Shown one piece after another: positions 9,825 to 20,879 of a stretch of DNA of 64,000 nucleotides (positions are counted from its first letter, which is position 1; the number at the start of each line of letters is the position of its first letter). This stretch comes from Isochrysis galbana (lineage: Eukaryota; Haptophyta; Isochrysidales; Isochrysidaceae). The stretch lies in the NCBI GenBank assembly GCA_018136815.1, contig CM030935.1, positions 4,241,511-4,305,510 of the forward strand, given 5' to 3'. Below the pieces are notes generated by a model, which made no database searches, was not told the origin of the DNA, and was given only the letters and a program-made list of their open reading frames with translations. The position numbers and the translations under genes are program-made.

Positions 9825-10245
9825 GTATCATTAAATCGATAGGGTCATGGAGCGCGCGCCGCTCCACTCCTCCCTCCTCCTCTCCCGCCCACCCCGCCGC
9901 GCGACGAACGAACGGGCCATGACCATGACAGATGACAGACGATGCGCCGCCGAAGCGGCCGCGCGCGGGCGGAACCCCACCACTCAGGTGCTCAGGTGCA
10001 CGCGAGCACCGGCGCACCGGCCCGTGCCCGTGCCTCCACTTGAAGGCCGAGCCACGCCAAAATACCAGAGAAGGCTAGAAGGCCTCCATCTCCAGCCATC
10101 CCCATGCAACCATGCAAGGCACACAGCAAGACATAGCGAGACCGCCGCCCCTCTGGGGCTCTGCCACCAAGCTGTACAAGGCACTCTCTCCCATAGCTAG
10201 GGAAAGCCACAAGCCGCAAGGCTGGGCCCCTACACAGCTGCGGCT
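9825..10245 (+). repeat. Dispersed repeat shared with 2565-2920
   Basis: It begins with AAATCGATAGGGTCATGGAG and ends near GCCGCAAGGCTGGGCCCCTAC. The copies differ in the middle, so this one may carry extra sequence. Confidence 0.65.
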
Positions 10246-10944
10246 CTGACGCTCGTGCTCCGGCACGAGACTCAGGCCCAACCGAACACCATTCCAGCAA
10301 CCCCGCAACTGTTGCGGGTAGGGGGAGCGTCCGTCCCCACGCGCTCGAGAGGGTCGGTTCCCCCCTCCCGCTCGCCGGGGTCCTCCGAGGATCCGTGTCG
10401 GCCGAAGACCCACCCCAGCGGTCCTTCTCTCCCCACTTTTCGGTATGCCCCGGGGGTCACCGATCCGGGGGGGGATCTCTCGCGTTTCTCTGTGCAACCC
10501 CTAGCGCCCTACTTAGGTTCCCCCTTCCCCCACCTTGTTTCTTATACTACTACTTATATCTCTCCTGTCCCTCTTATTTCCTTGTGTGTTCCCGCGTTTC
10601 TCTCCCCCGTGGTTATCTTTTCCCGCCTCCGTCTTCCGTCCCGATGTCCGACGTCTGTGACCCTTCATCATGTGACCCTTCTGCGTGCTACGTCCCCCAG
10701 CACTCTCCACATTCAATATAATCCACAGTCCATGGTCACCACCACCCTGCGCAGACCTGTTTGAAATAAGCGGCTCCACGGGCCATGCCCTGGCCCTCGG
10801 CCCTTAGCTCAGCCCTCAGTTCATTCAGTTATTCGGAGAGTCATGCCATACCCCGGCACCCCGGCGGGAGCGCCAAGTGCATTTGGCGGCTAAGGCCCGG
10901 GCGGATACCAACGGAGGGGCAAACGGAATGAAGACCTCGCCCGA
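10246..10944. other. Intergenic, no gene recognised
   Basis: Pyrimidine-rich around 10480-10650. It probably includes the 3' flank of the kinase-PP2C gene. No frame shows a domain. Confidence 0.45.
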
Positions 10945-13648
10945 TCAAAAGAGTACGACGGCACAAGTCACGTTGTCATGGGTACCCTTGTCCATCGCGT
11001 CAAACACGAGCCTCTTCGCGAGCATGTCTGGGGAGCGCGCGGTGTTGTTCAGGCAATGGAGAGTCCGCTCCTCGCTCATGACGTCCCAGAGCCCATCGGA
11101 AGCGAGCACCACCCCGATATCGCCCTTGCCACGCGGCACACAGATGACCTCAGGCTCGGCGCTCAGACCTAACGCGCGTAGGTCGCGATCGCCTATGGAA
11201 CGAGTCACCTGCATGTTGACGCGAGCACGATGGCTTCAAACTTGAGTAGCGATAGTGGAGCGCAGACGATTGGGGGTAATCAATATTCGTGCACCTCTGT
11301 CAATATTCGTGCACCTCCGCGACTATTGGGGGCATGCGGCTGGGAGCTAGAGCACGAGGAGCTCTCTTGCACACACCTGAATGACACCACCCACGCGCAT
11401 CTTCCCGTCGCTAGTCGGCTTAACGAAGCCACCACGGGCGACGACTTGCTGGCGCTCCGCCTCCTCAGCAGCCACATGCTCACGCGAGAGGGGCAGAAGC
11501 GGCGCGTCATGGCGCCATAGGTACGCCCGGCAGTCGCCTGCATTTGCCACCAAGACGATATGCGGCAACACCACCGCGACTAACGCCGTACAGCCTGAGG
11601 CATCATTAGGGTAGGCGGCGAGGAAACGCTCGTTCAGCACGACAAACGACGAGCGGAGAGCGGTCGACATGCGCGACGTGACTGGATCAGCCACGTTGTC
11701 GTTCTGCCCGCCTTGTATATCACCATTGCCGACGAAATCTGCCGAAGCTGCCACATACTCACGCTCTAATTGTGGGATGATCTCGCTGGCGCAGAAACTA
11801 GGTGCTCCATCTCCGCCGTGGCCATCGAAGACGGCAACGACCGTGAGGCCGCCAGCCTGGGCCATGGCATGCCGGTCTTCCATCCGGTCAAGTCCCCGTT
11901 TTCCTGAGCCACAGCAAAGGGAGGGGCGGTGGGAGAAAGACTTGGTAGCCAGCCTTCAACGAACGCACGCCTTGGCGAGAATTCGCGCTCGAGCGTGCGC
12001 ACGGCGTCCGCGGGTGAAAGCACAGACAAGGACCAATCATACCTGCGGTCGCCTCAGCTGCAACTCGATGTGACGGCCCTGCAGTTGCGCCGCACGCGCG
12101 AGCAAGAGTAGCAATCGTGGAGTCGCCGTTCACATCACGCGATGCCGTGATGTTAGGACCAGACGCTCCGGATGGCCGCGAGGTAATAGCAGAACCGTGC
12201 ACCGCACTTTTTGTTACAGCAGCCTTGGCATCTGTACCCGGCGTTCGAGCAGCGCCGGCGCAGCGCGCCACTTGGGATGGCCCGCTGACCGCGGTCGCAA
12301 TGGCCTCACGGGGCGACCCTGCTCCTGCGAACGTGTCTAATGAGAAGAGGGCGCGAATTCTCGTCTCCGCTGCATGAGCACTCGGGCGGGCTACCAGATC
12401 GTCAGACCAGCACTCCTTAATAAGTTCGATCAATTCCGCACCAGCTCCTTCATGGGTTGGTAGAGCGGGGCGCAACGCACACGTAGTGATGCCTGCTACC
12501 AAATCATCATGGTTATATCTGCACCGAAGAGACCAGGGGGCCGCATGATCATGCTAGGGACAGTTAGCGGTAGCACGCGCGAGCATGAGGCATGGAAAGA
12601 AGATAGCTCATAGACATTTCTCAAGCGTCCACCCTCACCGTGCTTCCAGGATTGTATGTAGCTTAACATGCTCGGTAAGAGCCTCTGAATACCTGCAACG
12701 AAAAGGCCACGGTCGGGCCGTCGGTTCCAGCGAAATGGCTGGTGTGCGCGTCAGCGTGCTCCCAACGTGACAAGTATCTAGAAGCCGATGCGTAGCCAGC
12801 AGCAGCCGCGAGCGATCGTGCCAAACTCACGGGATCGCTCGGGTCAAAATCTCATTGGCCGTAATGGCAAGCGAATATACATCACAGGAAAAGAAGTCGG
12901 AGCCTGCCCCTGATGAGCCGCCACGCTGCAGGAGTTCCGGCGCCATGTAGGGGAGAGTCCCGACGACAAACTGCTTGAAAAAGCCGCCAGTAGGTCGAGC
13001 CTACGTGAAAACACAGGAGCGTCACCAAACTACACTTATTCGTGGGCGGGAGGAAAAGGCGAGCCACACTCGCGTTTCTAGCGAGCACGACGGGCTGTGG
13101 TGTTCCGAACCAGGTCAAGGGCTCGTCACCTGCACCATGATTTCGCCCGTCACATTCTCCGCGAGCTCCGCGGCATTGAAATCGGTAAGGACTGCGCGCC
13201 CGTCGTCGGCAATCAGCAGGTTGTCTGGCTTGATGTCGCGGTGCAGGACGCCAGCTGCGTGCAGGTGTACGACTGCGGAGAAGGCATCGAGGATGAGTGA
13301 GAGTTGTCCTCTTGGCGTGAGCCGCACGTTCGAGTTGTGGAGGAGGCGGAAGAGAGATCCTTGGTGGAAGAGCGGGAGCACGAGTGCGTATGTCGGCGGT
13401 GCGCGTACCGCGCCCATGGGCACGATCACGCACTCGTGAGAGAGAGAGCTGAGGAGGGAAACCTCTCTCTCGAACCTCTCGAGATCTCTGGCGCACGTGA
13501 TCTTGCTCCGTTTGACGAGGGCGAGCGGGCCGCGAGGCGCGAGCGGCGCAGTGTAGATCTCGGACGTCGAGCTTGAGTGAAGCACCTCCACACGCGGAGA
13601 CGGAGCATCCAGCTCTGGAAGCTGGCGGTGCACAGTCGGGACGGCCAT
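10945..13648 (-). CDS. Protein kinase-PP2C fusion protein, six exons
   Basis: The exons are 13648-13130, 12970-12831, 12692-12639, 12518-12043, 11903-11377 and 11208-10945. All introns are GT-AG and every phase fits, giving 659 residues. That is close to the plant 'protein kinase and PP2C-like domain' protein (Arabidopsis At2g40860, about 658). The N-terminal kinase has LALVKRSK (ATP-binding Lys), HRDIKPDNLLI, GTLPYMAPELL and LIKECWSDDLVARPS. The metal-binding DFG is DFN here, so its catalytic state is uncertain. A linker leads to GLDRMEDRHAMAQ and a PP2C domain with VFDGHGGDG, NAGDCRAYL, VTRSIGDRDL, ASDGLWDVM and HDNVTCAVVLF, all the metal ligands of an active phosphatase. The gene joins opposing activities in one chain. 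A purine-rich tract lies just upstream of the start. Exon borders are inferred by eye. Confidence 0.85.
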
Positions 13649-13754
13649 GGGTGGCGAGAGAGGGAAGGGCGGGGCAGCCCTTCTGCCGAAAGTGTGTTAC
13701 ATGAGAAAAGCAGCTACTACGATAATATTTCGCTCTGTGGACTGGCGACTGGTG

Positions 13755-13975
13755 CCGCAGGGAAAGAGAAAAGTGGGACAGGGAGGGAGAGAGGGAGAGA
13801 GGGGACGACGGAGAAGCGACGGAGAAGAAGTAAGTTCTCGTAGAGGGAGGTGGGTACGGAAGGAAGCAGGGGGCGGGGGGGAGAGAGAGTGAGAGAGAGA
13901 GCGCAGGAGAGAGCTGAAAGAGAAGAAGGGGTAAGAAAGGAGTAGAAAAGGGGAAGCGGCCGAGAGGAGAGCCGA
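13755..13975. repeat. Purine-rich tract upstream of the kinase-PP2C gene
   Basis: A GA/GGA-rich run lies 110-330 bp upstream of the start codon. Adjacent frames are Arg/Gly/Glu-rich only because of composition. Confidence 0.6.
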
Positions 13976-14756
13976 CACTTGACGCGAAATATTATAAAGT
14001 ACTATGACTTCCATGCCCCGTGGGAGATGCCCCTCTGTTTAGTGTTATTAAGGTGGTAGGGGCAACTATCGGCGGGCCTTCTACGGAGGTCCCATGGCGG
14101 CGGCCGCGCTGGCAGTGGGCCGCACCTCTGGGGCAACAGCTCCAGAATGCACAGGCACACGTCGGTCGGGCCGCGGCTGTGGGCAGGGATCGATGGGCGG
14201 GACAACTTCAATCGAGGGAGTGGCGCCGGCCTCTGGGCTATTCCGGCATGGTAGGGTCTTCCCCTCTCCTTACGCACCACGCCAGCGTGGCAGTGCGGAG
14301 GGAGCGCAAGGCCGGTCTGGCGGGAAAGTGCGCGGCCTCCCGGGTGCAGAGGCGCAGCGGATCGACCCTGCCGATATGTGGGGCGACTGTAGTGCCGTTG
14401 GGCGCGCACTGTTGGCCGCAGATGCCGCGCTTGGTGGCCCTTCTGGCAGGCGCTCATCGCTGGCGTTCAACGTCTGAACGCGAGACGGCAGATTTCGAGG
14501 TGGTGGTTGGGGCAAGCGGCGCTCCCCGGCTGCGAGCCGCGTCCATGTTCATGCAGGGGTGCCTGGTGCTGATTGCACGGGCGCAGATTGCAGTTCCTAG
14601 CCTCATAGAGGCCGCGCTTTGCGTCCAATCTGAAACCGGCGGATATTTTTAGGAGGGTGGGTAAGGAGTGTCCGTGCTGTACGGGTTCGTGTTTACGGTG
14701 AGGTAGGCTTGAGGAGATCCCAGTAGGCTCATCCGAAAGAACACAGCAAATGCTCT
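13976..14756. other. Intergenic, no gene recognised
   Basis: GC-rich with long but domain-free frames on both strands (e.g. 14020-14652). I find no motif or repeat partner within the window. Confidence 0.4.
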
Positions 14757-14902
14757 TAAGCCCATATTTTGGGGGGATTTTTAGATACGTGTAATGCACC
14801 TTTGGAGCCACCTCAACTTGATCCATGTCCCAAATTGGCATTTTTCGGATTGAGAGGCGCCTAACCACTCCGGGAATGTCTCTAAAAATCCCCCAAAAAT
14901 GG
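14757..14902. repeat. Small foldback element
   Basis: Inverted ends GCCCATATTTTGGGGGGATT (left) and AATCCCCCAAAAATGGGC (right) flank about 100 bp. The ends pair over about 24 bp. No clear target duplication is visible. Confidence 0.6.
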
Positions 14903-15086
14903 GCAACTGCAAGCATTTGGTGCTGTTATGCATCATCAAACAGGCCATCGGCTCAAAATGCTATGGACAATTCTACGGCCCCCGCGTGTTCAACACCGTT
15001 ACCACCCCCTCCCCCCATAAGATAACTTTAAACGTGCCACGGCACAACACACCGAAATTTCATCCGGGACGAACGCGGGCGCACTC

Positions 15087-15350
15087 CTAGTCGAGAAGCA
15101 AATACCAAGCCCCGTGCTTGGCGCACGCCAACGGCCTCGCCCAACTTTCATCGGCTTCATCACCCTCGCCGGCCACTGGGACGGTATACATTGCCGCCGT
15201 CAGCAAATGCGCAACTGAGGTGTCATCCACCTCATAGTACACGATCCAATTTGCCACAGCCTCGCCGTCGAGCTCATTGTCATCAGTGTTCTCTTCGACT
15301 ATGGTGCCCTGCAGCCACCCAGCCCCGTCCCAATAGCACATGATGCTTCG
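15087..15350 (-). pseudogene. C-terminal half of an interrupted repeat-rich ORF (YWDGAGW domain)
   Basis: The minus-strand frame reads SIMCYWDGAGWLQGTIVEEN, then NWIVYYEVDDTSVAHLL, ending in WYLLLD. It is a small beta-rich module (YW.G.GW..G.I ... YYE.DD) of a kind I associate with transposon-encoded proteins in algae; that memory is unverified. The other half of the same frame lies at 16322-17442, separated by the retroposon at 15351-16321. The 17-bp target TAGCACATGATGCTTCG is present at both junctions (15334-15350 and 16322-16338). Confidence 0.55.
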
Positions 15351-16321
15351 CAACCTACTTTTATAAGTGGGGGTCAATGGGGGCCTCGCGCCCCCCTCTC
15401 TCCATCGCGGACACCCCCGGGGTGGGCCCGTACATTCAACCCCAGCCCCTGCCCTCTGGCAGGGGCAGGGCACTCATCAATTCAGCCCAGACCCCTAGTG
15501 GGCGCGGGTCGCGAGCCGCACTCCCAGGCCCGCATGGGCCTGCTCTCGTACTGACTCCTGACTCCCCCCCCCCCATCCCTGGTCGCCAGGCAAAAGGCAA
15601 ACAGGCAAACAGGGGCCTCAGGGCTGCACCCAAGGCCAGCGAGGCGAGCGAGGGAGGGGCAGGGGGGGCCAGGGGCTGAGCCCCAGCCTCCACTGCCCCC
15701 TGAGCTGCCCCTGCTGGTCCTCTGGGCGCCCCTGAAGGACCTCTGAGAGCAGGCCATGGCGCGCCGCATGGCGACGCGCCGCAGGGACCGGGGCGGAAGA
15801 GAATGGAACGAGGGAGAGGGGGGATTTGCACCCCCCCCGATGGAGTGTGGTGAGAAACGAGACCCATTTGCGTTAGCAAATGGGCGGAGGGGGGCGGCTG
15901 GCGACAGGAGGAAGATGAGGAGGGAGAGACTCAAGACGCCTACGGGAACCACTGTGGCAGGTATCTCGAGGCGCAGTCTTTTATTTCTCGAGGACAGCTC
16001 GCGGCGAGAGCTGTAAGGGCCGTTCTTCTTTTTTGACGAGAGGTTCCTCCCCCCCCCCCCGGTGCTTTTTCCCGGAGAGTCGGCCGGCGTCGACCGGTCC
16101 GCCTCAATGGGTTTTCCCCCATTTTAACTTGTGGGGAGTTAGAATGGGAGCCGGGGGCATGCGAGGGGGGAGATGTGGAGGGGTGCATAGTACATAGTAG
16201 TATGTATCTGCGACAACAGCACGCGCAAGGTGTACGGGCAGGTGCGCTGAGGGCTGTCGTGTTAGTACCGGGCTAGTGAGAGTAGTGGTACTAATGCTCA
16301 GATAGATTGTTGTTGTTGTTG
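15351..16321 (+). mobile_element. Non-autonomous retroposon with 17-bp target-site duplication
   Basis: It begins CAACCTACTTTTATAAGTGG, a divergent form of the CAACTAAG..TTTATACTTGG 5' end. It ends CTAATGCTCAGATAG plus a (TTG)n tail, the 3' end also seen at 21605, 36165, 48020 and 57490. TAGCACATGATGCTTCG (17 bp) flanks it on both sides. A long target duplication and a simple-repeat tail are signs of LINE-mediated insertion. It encodes no recognisable protein, and inner parts are G/C homopolymers and Gly/Pro-type frames. Confidence 0.75.
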
Positions 16322-17442
16322 TAGCACATGATGCTTCGGTCGGCGAGACTCTCATTGCGGTCCGGTGCACACGACTGAGGTTGACAGCGCCGGTTTGCCG
16401 TGACAGCAGCGGGCGGTAGAGGTAGGGCAGCGTGCTGGCGGGACGATGCGGGAGCCGCCGAAGGATCTCTCCCTCCGCCGGCACCAGCACCAACCTTGTT
16501 GAGGCATCTGCTGCAGTTGGTGTTGGTGTTGGTGTGACAAACCTTAGTGCACACCATCTCGGCTTCGCGGCAAGGGCAGCCGCGTCGGCAAGTGGCAAGT
16601 GGCAGTGCATGTGCACGCTCCGGCAATCCCTTTACCCTCTGTGCTTGCGCGAGGCCTGCCGCCTGTGTCGCCCTTGTACTTGTAGCGGTGGTCGGCTCCA
16701 TTGCCTTCTCCACCTCCGCCCTCTCCGCCGCCGTCATCGCCTCCATTGCCTTCTCCTCCTCCGCCTTCTCCGCCGCCATCACATCCTCCACCATATCCGC
16801 CGCCGTCACCTCCTCCGCCCTCTCCGCCGCCGTCACCTCCTCCGCCCTCTCCGCCGCCGTCATCGCCTCCATTGCCTTCTCCGCCTCCGCCCTCTCCGCC
16901 GCCGTCATCGCCTCCATTGCCTTCTCCGCCTCCGCCCTCTCCGCCGCCGTCACCTCCTCCACCATCTCTGCCGCCGTCACTTCCGCCGCCCTCTCCGCCG
17001 CCATCAACTCCTCCGCCCTCTCCGCCGCCGTCATCCCCTCCATTGCCTTCTCCGCCTCCGCCCTCTCCGCCGCCGTCATCGCCTCCATTGCCTTCTCCGC
17101 CTCCGCCCTCTCCGCCGCCGTCATCTCCTCCACCATATCCGCCGCCGTCATCGCCTCCACCATATCCGCCGCCGTCACTTCCTCCGCCCTCTCCGCCGCC
17201 GTCACGTCCTCCGCCCTCTCCGCCGCCGTCATCCCCTCCATTGCCTTCTCCGCCTCCGCCCTCTCCGCCGCCGTCATCGCCTCCATTGCCTTCTCCGCCT
17301 CCGCCCTCTCCGCCGCCGTCATCGCCTCCATTGCCTTCTCCTCCTCCGCCTTCTCCGCCTCCGCCTTCTCCGCCGCCGTCACCTCCTCCGCCCTCTCCGC
17401 CGCCGTCACTTCCTCCGCCCTCTCCGCCGTCCAGACACCCAA
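16322..17442 (-). pseudogene. Glu/Ala-repeat protein with Cys-rich (CXC-like) tail, interrupted
   Basis: The minus-strand frame consists of repeated TAAERAEEV and AEKAMEAMTAAERAE units (9- and 15-residue periods), predicted helical and highly charged. It then leads to CRRGCPCREAEMVCTKVCH and CSRCLN, a Cys spacing like CXC/tesmin-type modules. The frame runs into the insertion point at 16338 and is continued at 15350. All six frames of the repeat are open, so the repeat itself does not identify the coding frame. The Cys-rich tail and its continuation across the insertion argue for this one. Its upstream start is unclear. Confidence 0.5.
16700..17430. repeat. Coding-type minisatellite, 27- and 45-bp units
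   Basis: Units of the form CTCCGCCCTCTCCGCCGCCG are followed by TCACCTC (27-bp period), or by TCATCGCCTCCATTGCCTTC (45-bp period). Units alternate in irregular higher-order order, always in multiples of 9 bp. Plus-strand frames read as Ser/Pro or Ala/Ser repeats; minus-strand frames read Glu/Ala or Gly/Glu. Confidence 0.85.
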
Positions 17443-17659
17443 ATGGGCAAATGGGGTTGCCCGACCCAGTCCAGAATTTCATTCACCCGACTCCCGGTGG
17501 GGAGGAGGGCCAAAGCGCCGCGCTAGCCGCCGGTGCTGCTCGCGACGGAGTGGCTCAGAGCCCTCCGGCTCCGCTCGACTCGACAACGCGCCGCGATGCC
17601 AATGAAAGCTTCTTGCGCTGCTGATCGTGCCCGTCGGTCGCGCTCAGCAACACAAATAA

Positions 17660-17910
17660 CAAAAAGCAATCATCTGAAAATTCAGGGCTACACACTTACT
17701 AGTCTCGGGCCTTCCCGTCACTATCTAACACCGCCCTTATCTTCCCTCCCTCCACCTCGTTCCCTGCCCCCCTTTGTTCCTTTTTTTGCGCTTTCCGGGG
17801 TCCGGCCTTGGTGCGCTACCCAAGGCCTGGTTCGGAGTGTGGGTTTGGGCAGGCCTTTAGATCCGTAGCCTGCTGTTCCGCGCGTGCCCGCTTGGGCTAG
17901 TGTTGGGCGT
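17660..17910 (+). mobile_element. LINE 5' UTR fragment
   Basis: It starts ATCTGAAAATTCAGGGCTAC and continues with CCTCCCTCCACCTCGTTCC and GGCCTTGGTGCGCTACC. It matches the 5' part of the LINE at 3283. It is truncated after the 5' region. Confidence 0.7.
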
Positions 17911-18488
17911 GTAGTTTTCGTCGTTTTCGCGGATGTCCCTCTTTTGGTTTCAAGCAACACAAATAAGAAATAAGAGCAGTCGAGGGCAAATGCACAAGCG
18001 AAACACACGTAACGCAAATCGGCAATCACAATCACACAAACATATGAACAAATAGAACACCTATCGCGGTTGCTAGTGCGATTTCTATGCATCCACGTGT
18101 ATGGCACATGAGCCCGGCGCGACGGCCGTCATTCAGACCGAGGGAAAACGCCGATAACTGCCAATTTAGGAGATGAAAGGCCACGACATATGCGGGCATG
18201 CAAGTACGAGCCGGCACTAGGGATGGGCGCCTTGAGCCTTGATGGAGAAAACGACTTGATACAGCATTCGTTGAAGAACAAGTTAGTGGTCCGCGGAGCT
18301 TGATTCACTTTCGGCCATTTCTGCAGAGCATGGCTATGGCTGCGGAGTCACCTCAGCAGTCTGCGCGTCTTGTTGAGCGTGGATAACTGGAGGCTAGCGA
18401 ATACAATTGGAGGGCTGAATGCAAGCCGCCATGATGAGGGCATTGTTACTCGTTCTTGGCAGTTCTACATGCACGTAGACTTGGACGA
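17911..18488. other. Intergenic, no gene recognised
   Basis: No domain-bearing frame is visible. This is the likely 3' flank of the KCTD-like gene. Confidence 0.45.
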
Positions 18489-20528
18489 CTACGAGGCGCG
18501 AGGCGAGGGAGGCCCTGAGGACGATGAGACGTCATCGTCATCGCCTCTAGCTACGCCGGGCACATTGCCTAACAAGGCACCCGTCAGAGAGGCACCTTGT
18601 AGCTCCCACCTGTGGGCAAACCAAAGAGGCAACTTGAGCAATAGATGTAGTGCAGCGCGACTAGCGGCGGACTGTGTGTGCCACCAGCACTGGAGCTGGA
18701 GACATGCAGCGCAGATTCCGTGGCCAAGGAAGCGCTGCTCACGAGGCATCACGAAGCCCTGTCCCTCGCAAATCAGCGTTGTGAAGTATCGAATTGAGCA
18801 ACTTGGCTGACGTGAGGTCAGCGTCCTTTACAGCAAGTGGCAGGGGTGTGATCAATTGAGCAGGTGGATTGAGAGTTTGGCTCAGCGTGCCCATCTGAGC
18901 ATGGGCATTAGCTTGCATCACGCTTGTCCCCACCTGAAGATTTGCATTCGAGAGGTCTGCATGATTCAGATTTGCGCCTCGAAGATTGCAACCCCGCATG
19001 TCAGCGCCACGTAGATTGGCCGCGGGCAGTGAGGCGTCCGTGAGAACTGCTAGGACGAGGTCCCTGCCGCTCAAATCGACAGATGGCATCACGGCTCCCG
19101 CGAGGCGTGTGCCGCGCAAGATGACGCGCGTGAGACATGCGCCTTCGAAATCGACGCCTTGGCACTGGGCGTTGGACAGGTCTACCCCTGTGGGATTCAC
19201 CGTCAAGAAAAGGAGGGCATGTTTTGTCAAAAGAGCGACCCATACTACGGCATGGATTATGGTCCCTCGCATGCAAGTAATGCTAGTGCTCTACATAGTG
19301 TGCAGACCAAGCGCGGGCCAGCAGGGCATCCGCTCGGATAGACAAGAGGCGCATAGGGCTTGCTCACCCGTTAAGTCGGCCTCTCGCAGAGATGCGTGTT
19401 GGAGGACTGCACCCTGCATGGTGGTGCCACACAGCTGTGCACCCGTCAAATTGGCGCCTAGCAGCTCGGTACGACGGAGGTCGGCGTTGCGAAGGCGCGA
19501 ACGAGCGAGGCTGTGGGAGAGGCGGCAAAAGGATGGTCAGGAGCTGAACACACCATCGCCCCGCACGGCCTACATGGGCGATGCATGTAACGGTGAGAAG
19601 GTCTCATGGCGCCAAAAGGCACTGCATGCTCACGTGCATCGAGATAGGTCTAGGTCGGACAGATCGATGCCATCAAGGCGGTACGCGGCGAACATCGTGA
19701 CGTCCCGCTCGCGCTTCTCCTGAATCTCCTTCCGCGTGTAATCTGACTGTCCCACGAAGCCGAGACCTCGCTCCGCGAGGCTACGCAAACCACCTCCCGG
19801 CTCATCATGATCGGCATCGGCAGAAGCCGTTCTGCCCGAAGCACTAGCTTTACTCGCCCGTTGGGAGATCGTGGGTACTCCCCACGGCATGTTACACGCC
19901 GCCAAGTACCGCTCTTCGAGAAGATAGTATCTGGAGGTAGCAGTGCACGCCCCGTGATATCGCAAGTGGACGGAGGGAACACACACGCTTGGCACTCATC
20001 GCGAACATGCATCGAGCTACAGCTCACCTGAGCTCAGTCAGAAGCGGCAGAGCCTCACTTGCGGTATCCGGCATGCGGGCGATCCCGGTGCGAAGGAACT
20101 CGAGGATCATGCCGAAGAGCCCGCCATTCCTGAGATTCGAGGCGATCCGACGGCGATCACACATGGCCCCCTCCAGCGTGCCGTGCGCACCTCCTCCCTC
20201 CCCGTAATGTGAGTTGTGGCGTGCTGCAGCCTCTCCTGTCTAGGAAGATGGCCCCGTCGTCCTCCGTCTTCAGCTCGAACCGGCCGGAGAAGAGCGCGCC
20301 GAAGTAGGAGTCCTCGTACTTTGCCAGCGTTGCAACGGTAGTCTCGTACCGCGTGCCGCCCACGTTCAGGCAGACTCTGCGGTTGGCTGCGGCTCGGTCT
20401 ACGGCAAGCCTTGTGCGCAGCACTTCGAAATTTGCCCGCTCCTCCGCTAGCGCCGCACGCAATGCTGCACACTCCGCGGTGCACGAGACGCAGGCTGAGA
20501 CGGGAGGTGAGGATGGCATGCTGACCAT
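18489..20528 (-). CDS. KCTD9-like BTB(T1) and pentapeptide-repeat protein, seven exons
   Basis: The exons are 20528-20236 (or -20191), 20129-20028, 19930-19634, 19510-19368, 19187-18934, 18825-18743 and 18609-18489, about 430 residues. After a short coiled stretch comes a T1/BTB domain: VCLNVGGTRYETTVATLAKY, DSYFGALFSGRF, then IFLDR joined to NGGLFGMILEFLRTG. The rest is pentapeptide repeats of A(D/N)LXX form (NADLRRTELLGANLTGAQLC, ANLRGADMRGCNLRGANLNH). The tail is acidic and Ser/Pro-rich. KCTD9 is a Cullin-3 ubiquitin ligase adaptor with the same order of domains and similar length (389 aa in human), so a role as a substrate adaptor is inferred. The first intron is odd: see findings. The start is MVSMPSSPP, with another Met three codons on. 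Confidence 0.83.
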
Positions 20529-20559
20529 CTGCGAGGAGTGTGTGGGTGTGTGGGTGTGT

Positions 20560-20830
20560 GGGTGTGGGGGGGACGAAAGGGGGGTGGAAAAGGACAGAGA
20601 CGGAACAGCTTGTTGAAGTCGTCTTTCCAGCCCGAATCTTCTCGTCCCGCACCGCCTGTTCTCTCCCCTCAAGGCTGGCGGGAATGTGAGGGGTTGACGG
20701 GTGGGTGGGGTTCGGGGGTGGGGGGTGGCGATGGAGGTAGGTGGGAGAGGGGCGGCGGCGAGGGCGGGAAAGGCGCTCCCGACGGCCGCTACGCCCGACC
20801 GACTGAGAGAGGAGGAGAGCCACCGCTCAC
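20560..20830. other. Upstream region of the KCTD-like gene
   Basis: (TG)n and G-rich sequence lie immediately upstream of the start, followed by mixed GC-rich sequence. No gene is seen on the plus strand. Confidence 0.4.
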
Positions 20831-20879
20831 TCCTATGTACTACGGCGTGTTTATGTACTTTATACCGTTAGAACTCATT

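Noticed and set aside
11280-11330. Tandem TCAATATTCGTGCACCTC as a regulatory site
   Set aside because: It lies in the last intron of the kinase-PP2C gene and is just two copies of an 18-20-bp unit with no supporting context.
16701-17624. Pro/Ser-rich plus-strand frame resembling a pherophorin or extensin
   Set aside because: It is one of six open frames of the minisatellite, has no signal peptide or globular domain, and the other strand has a Cys-rich continuation.
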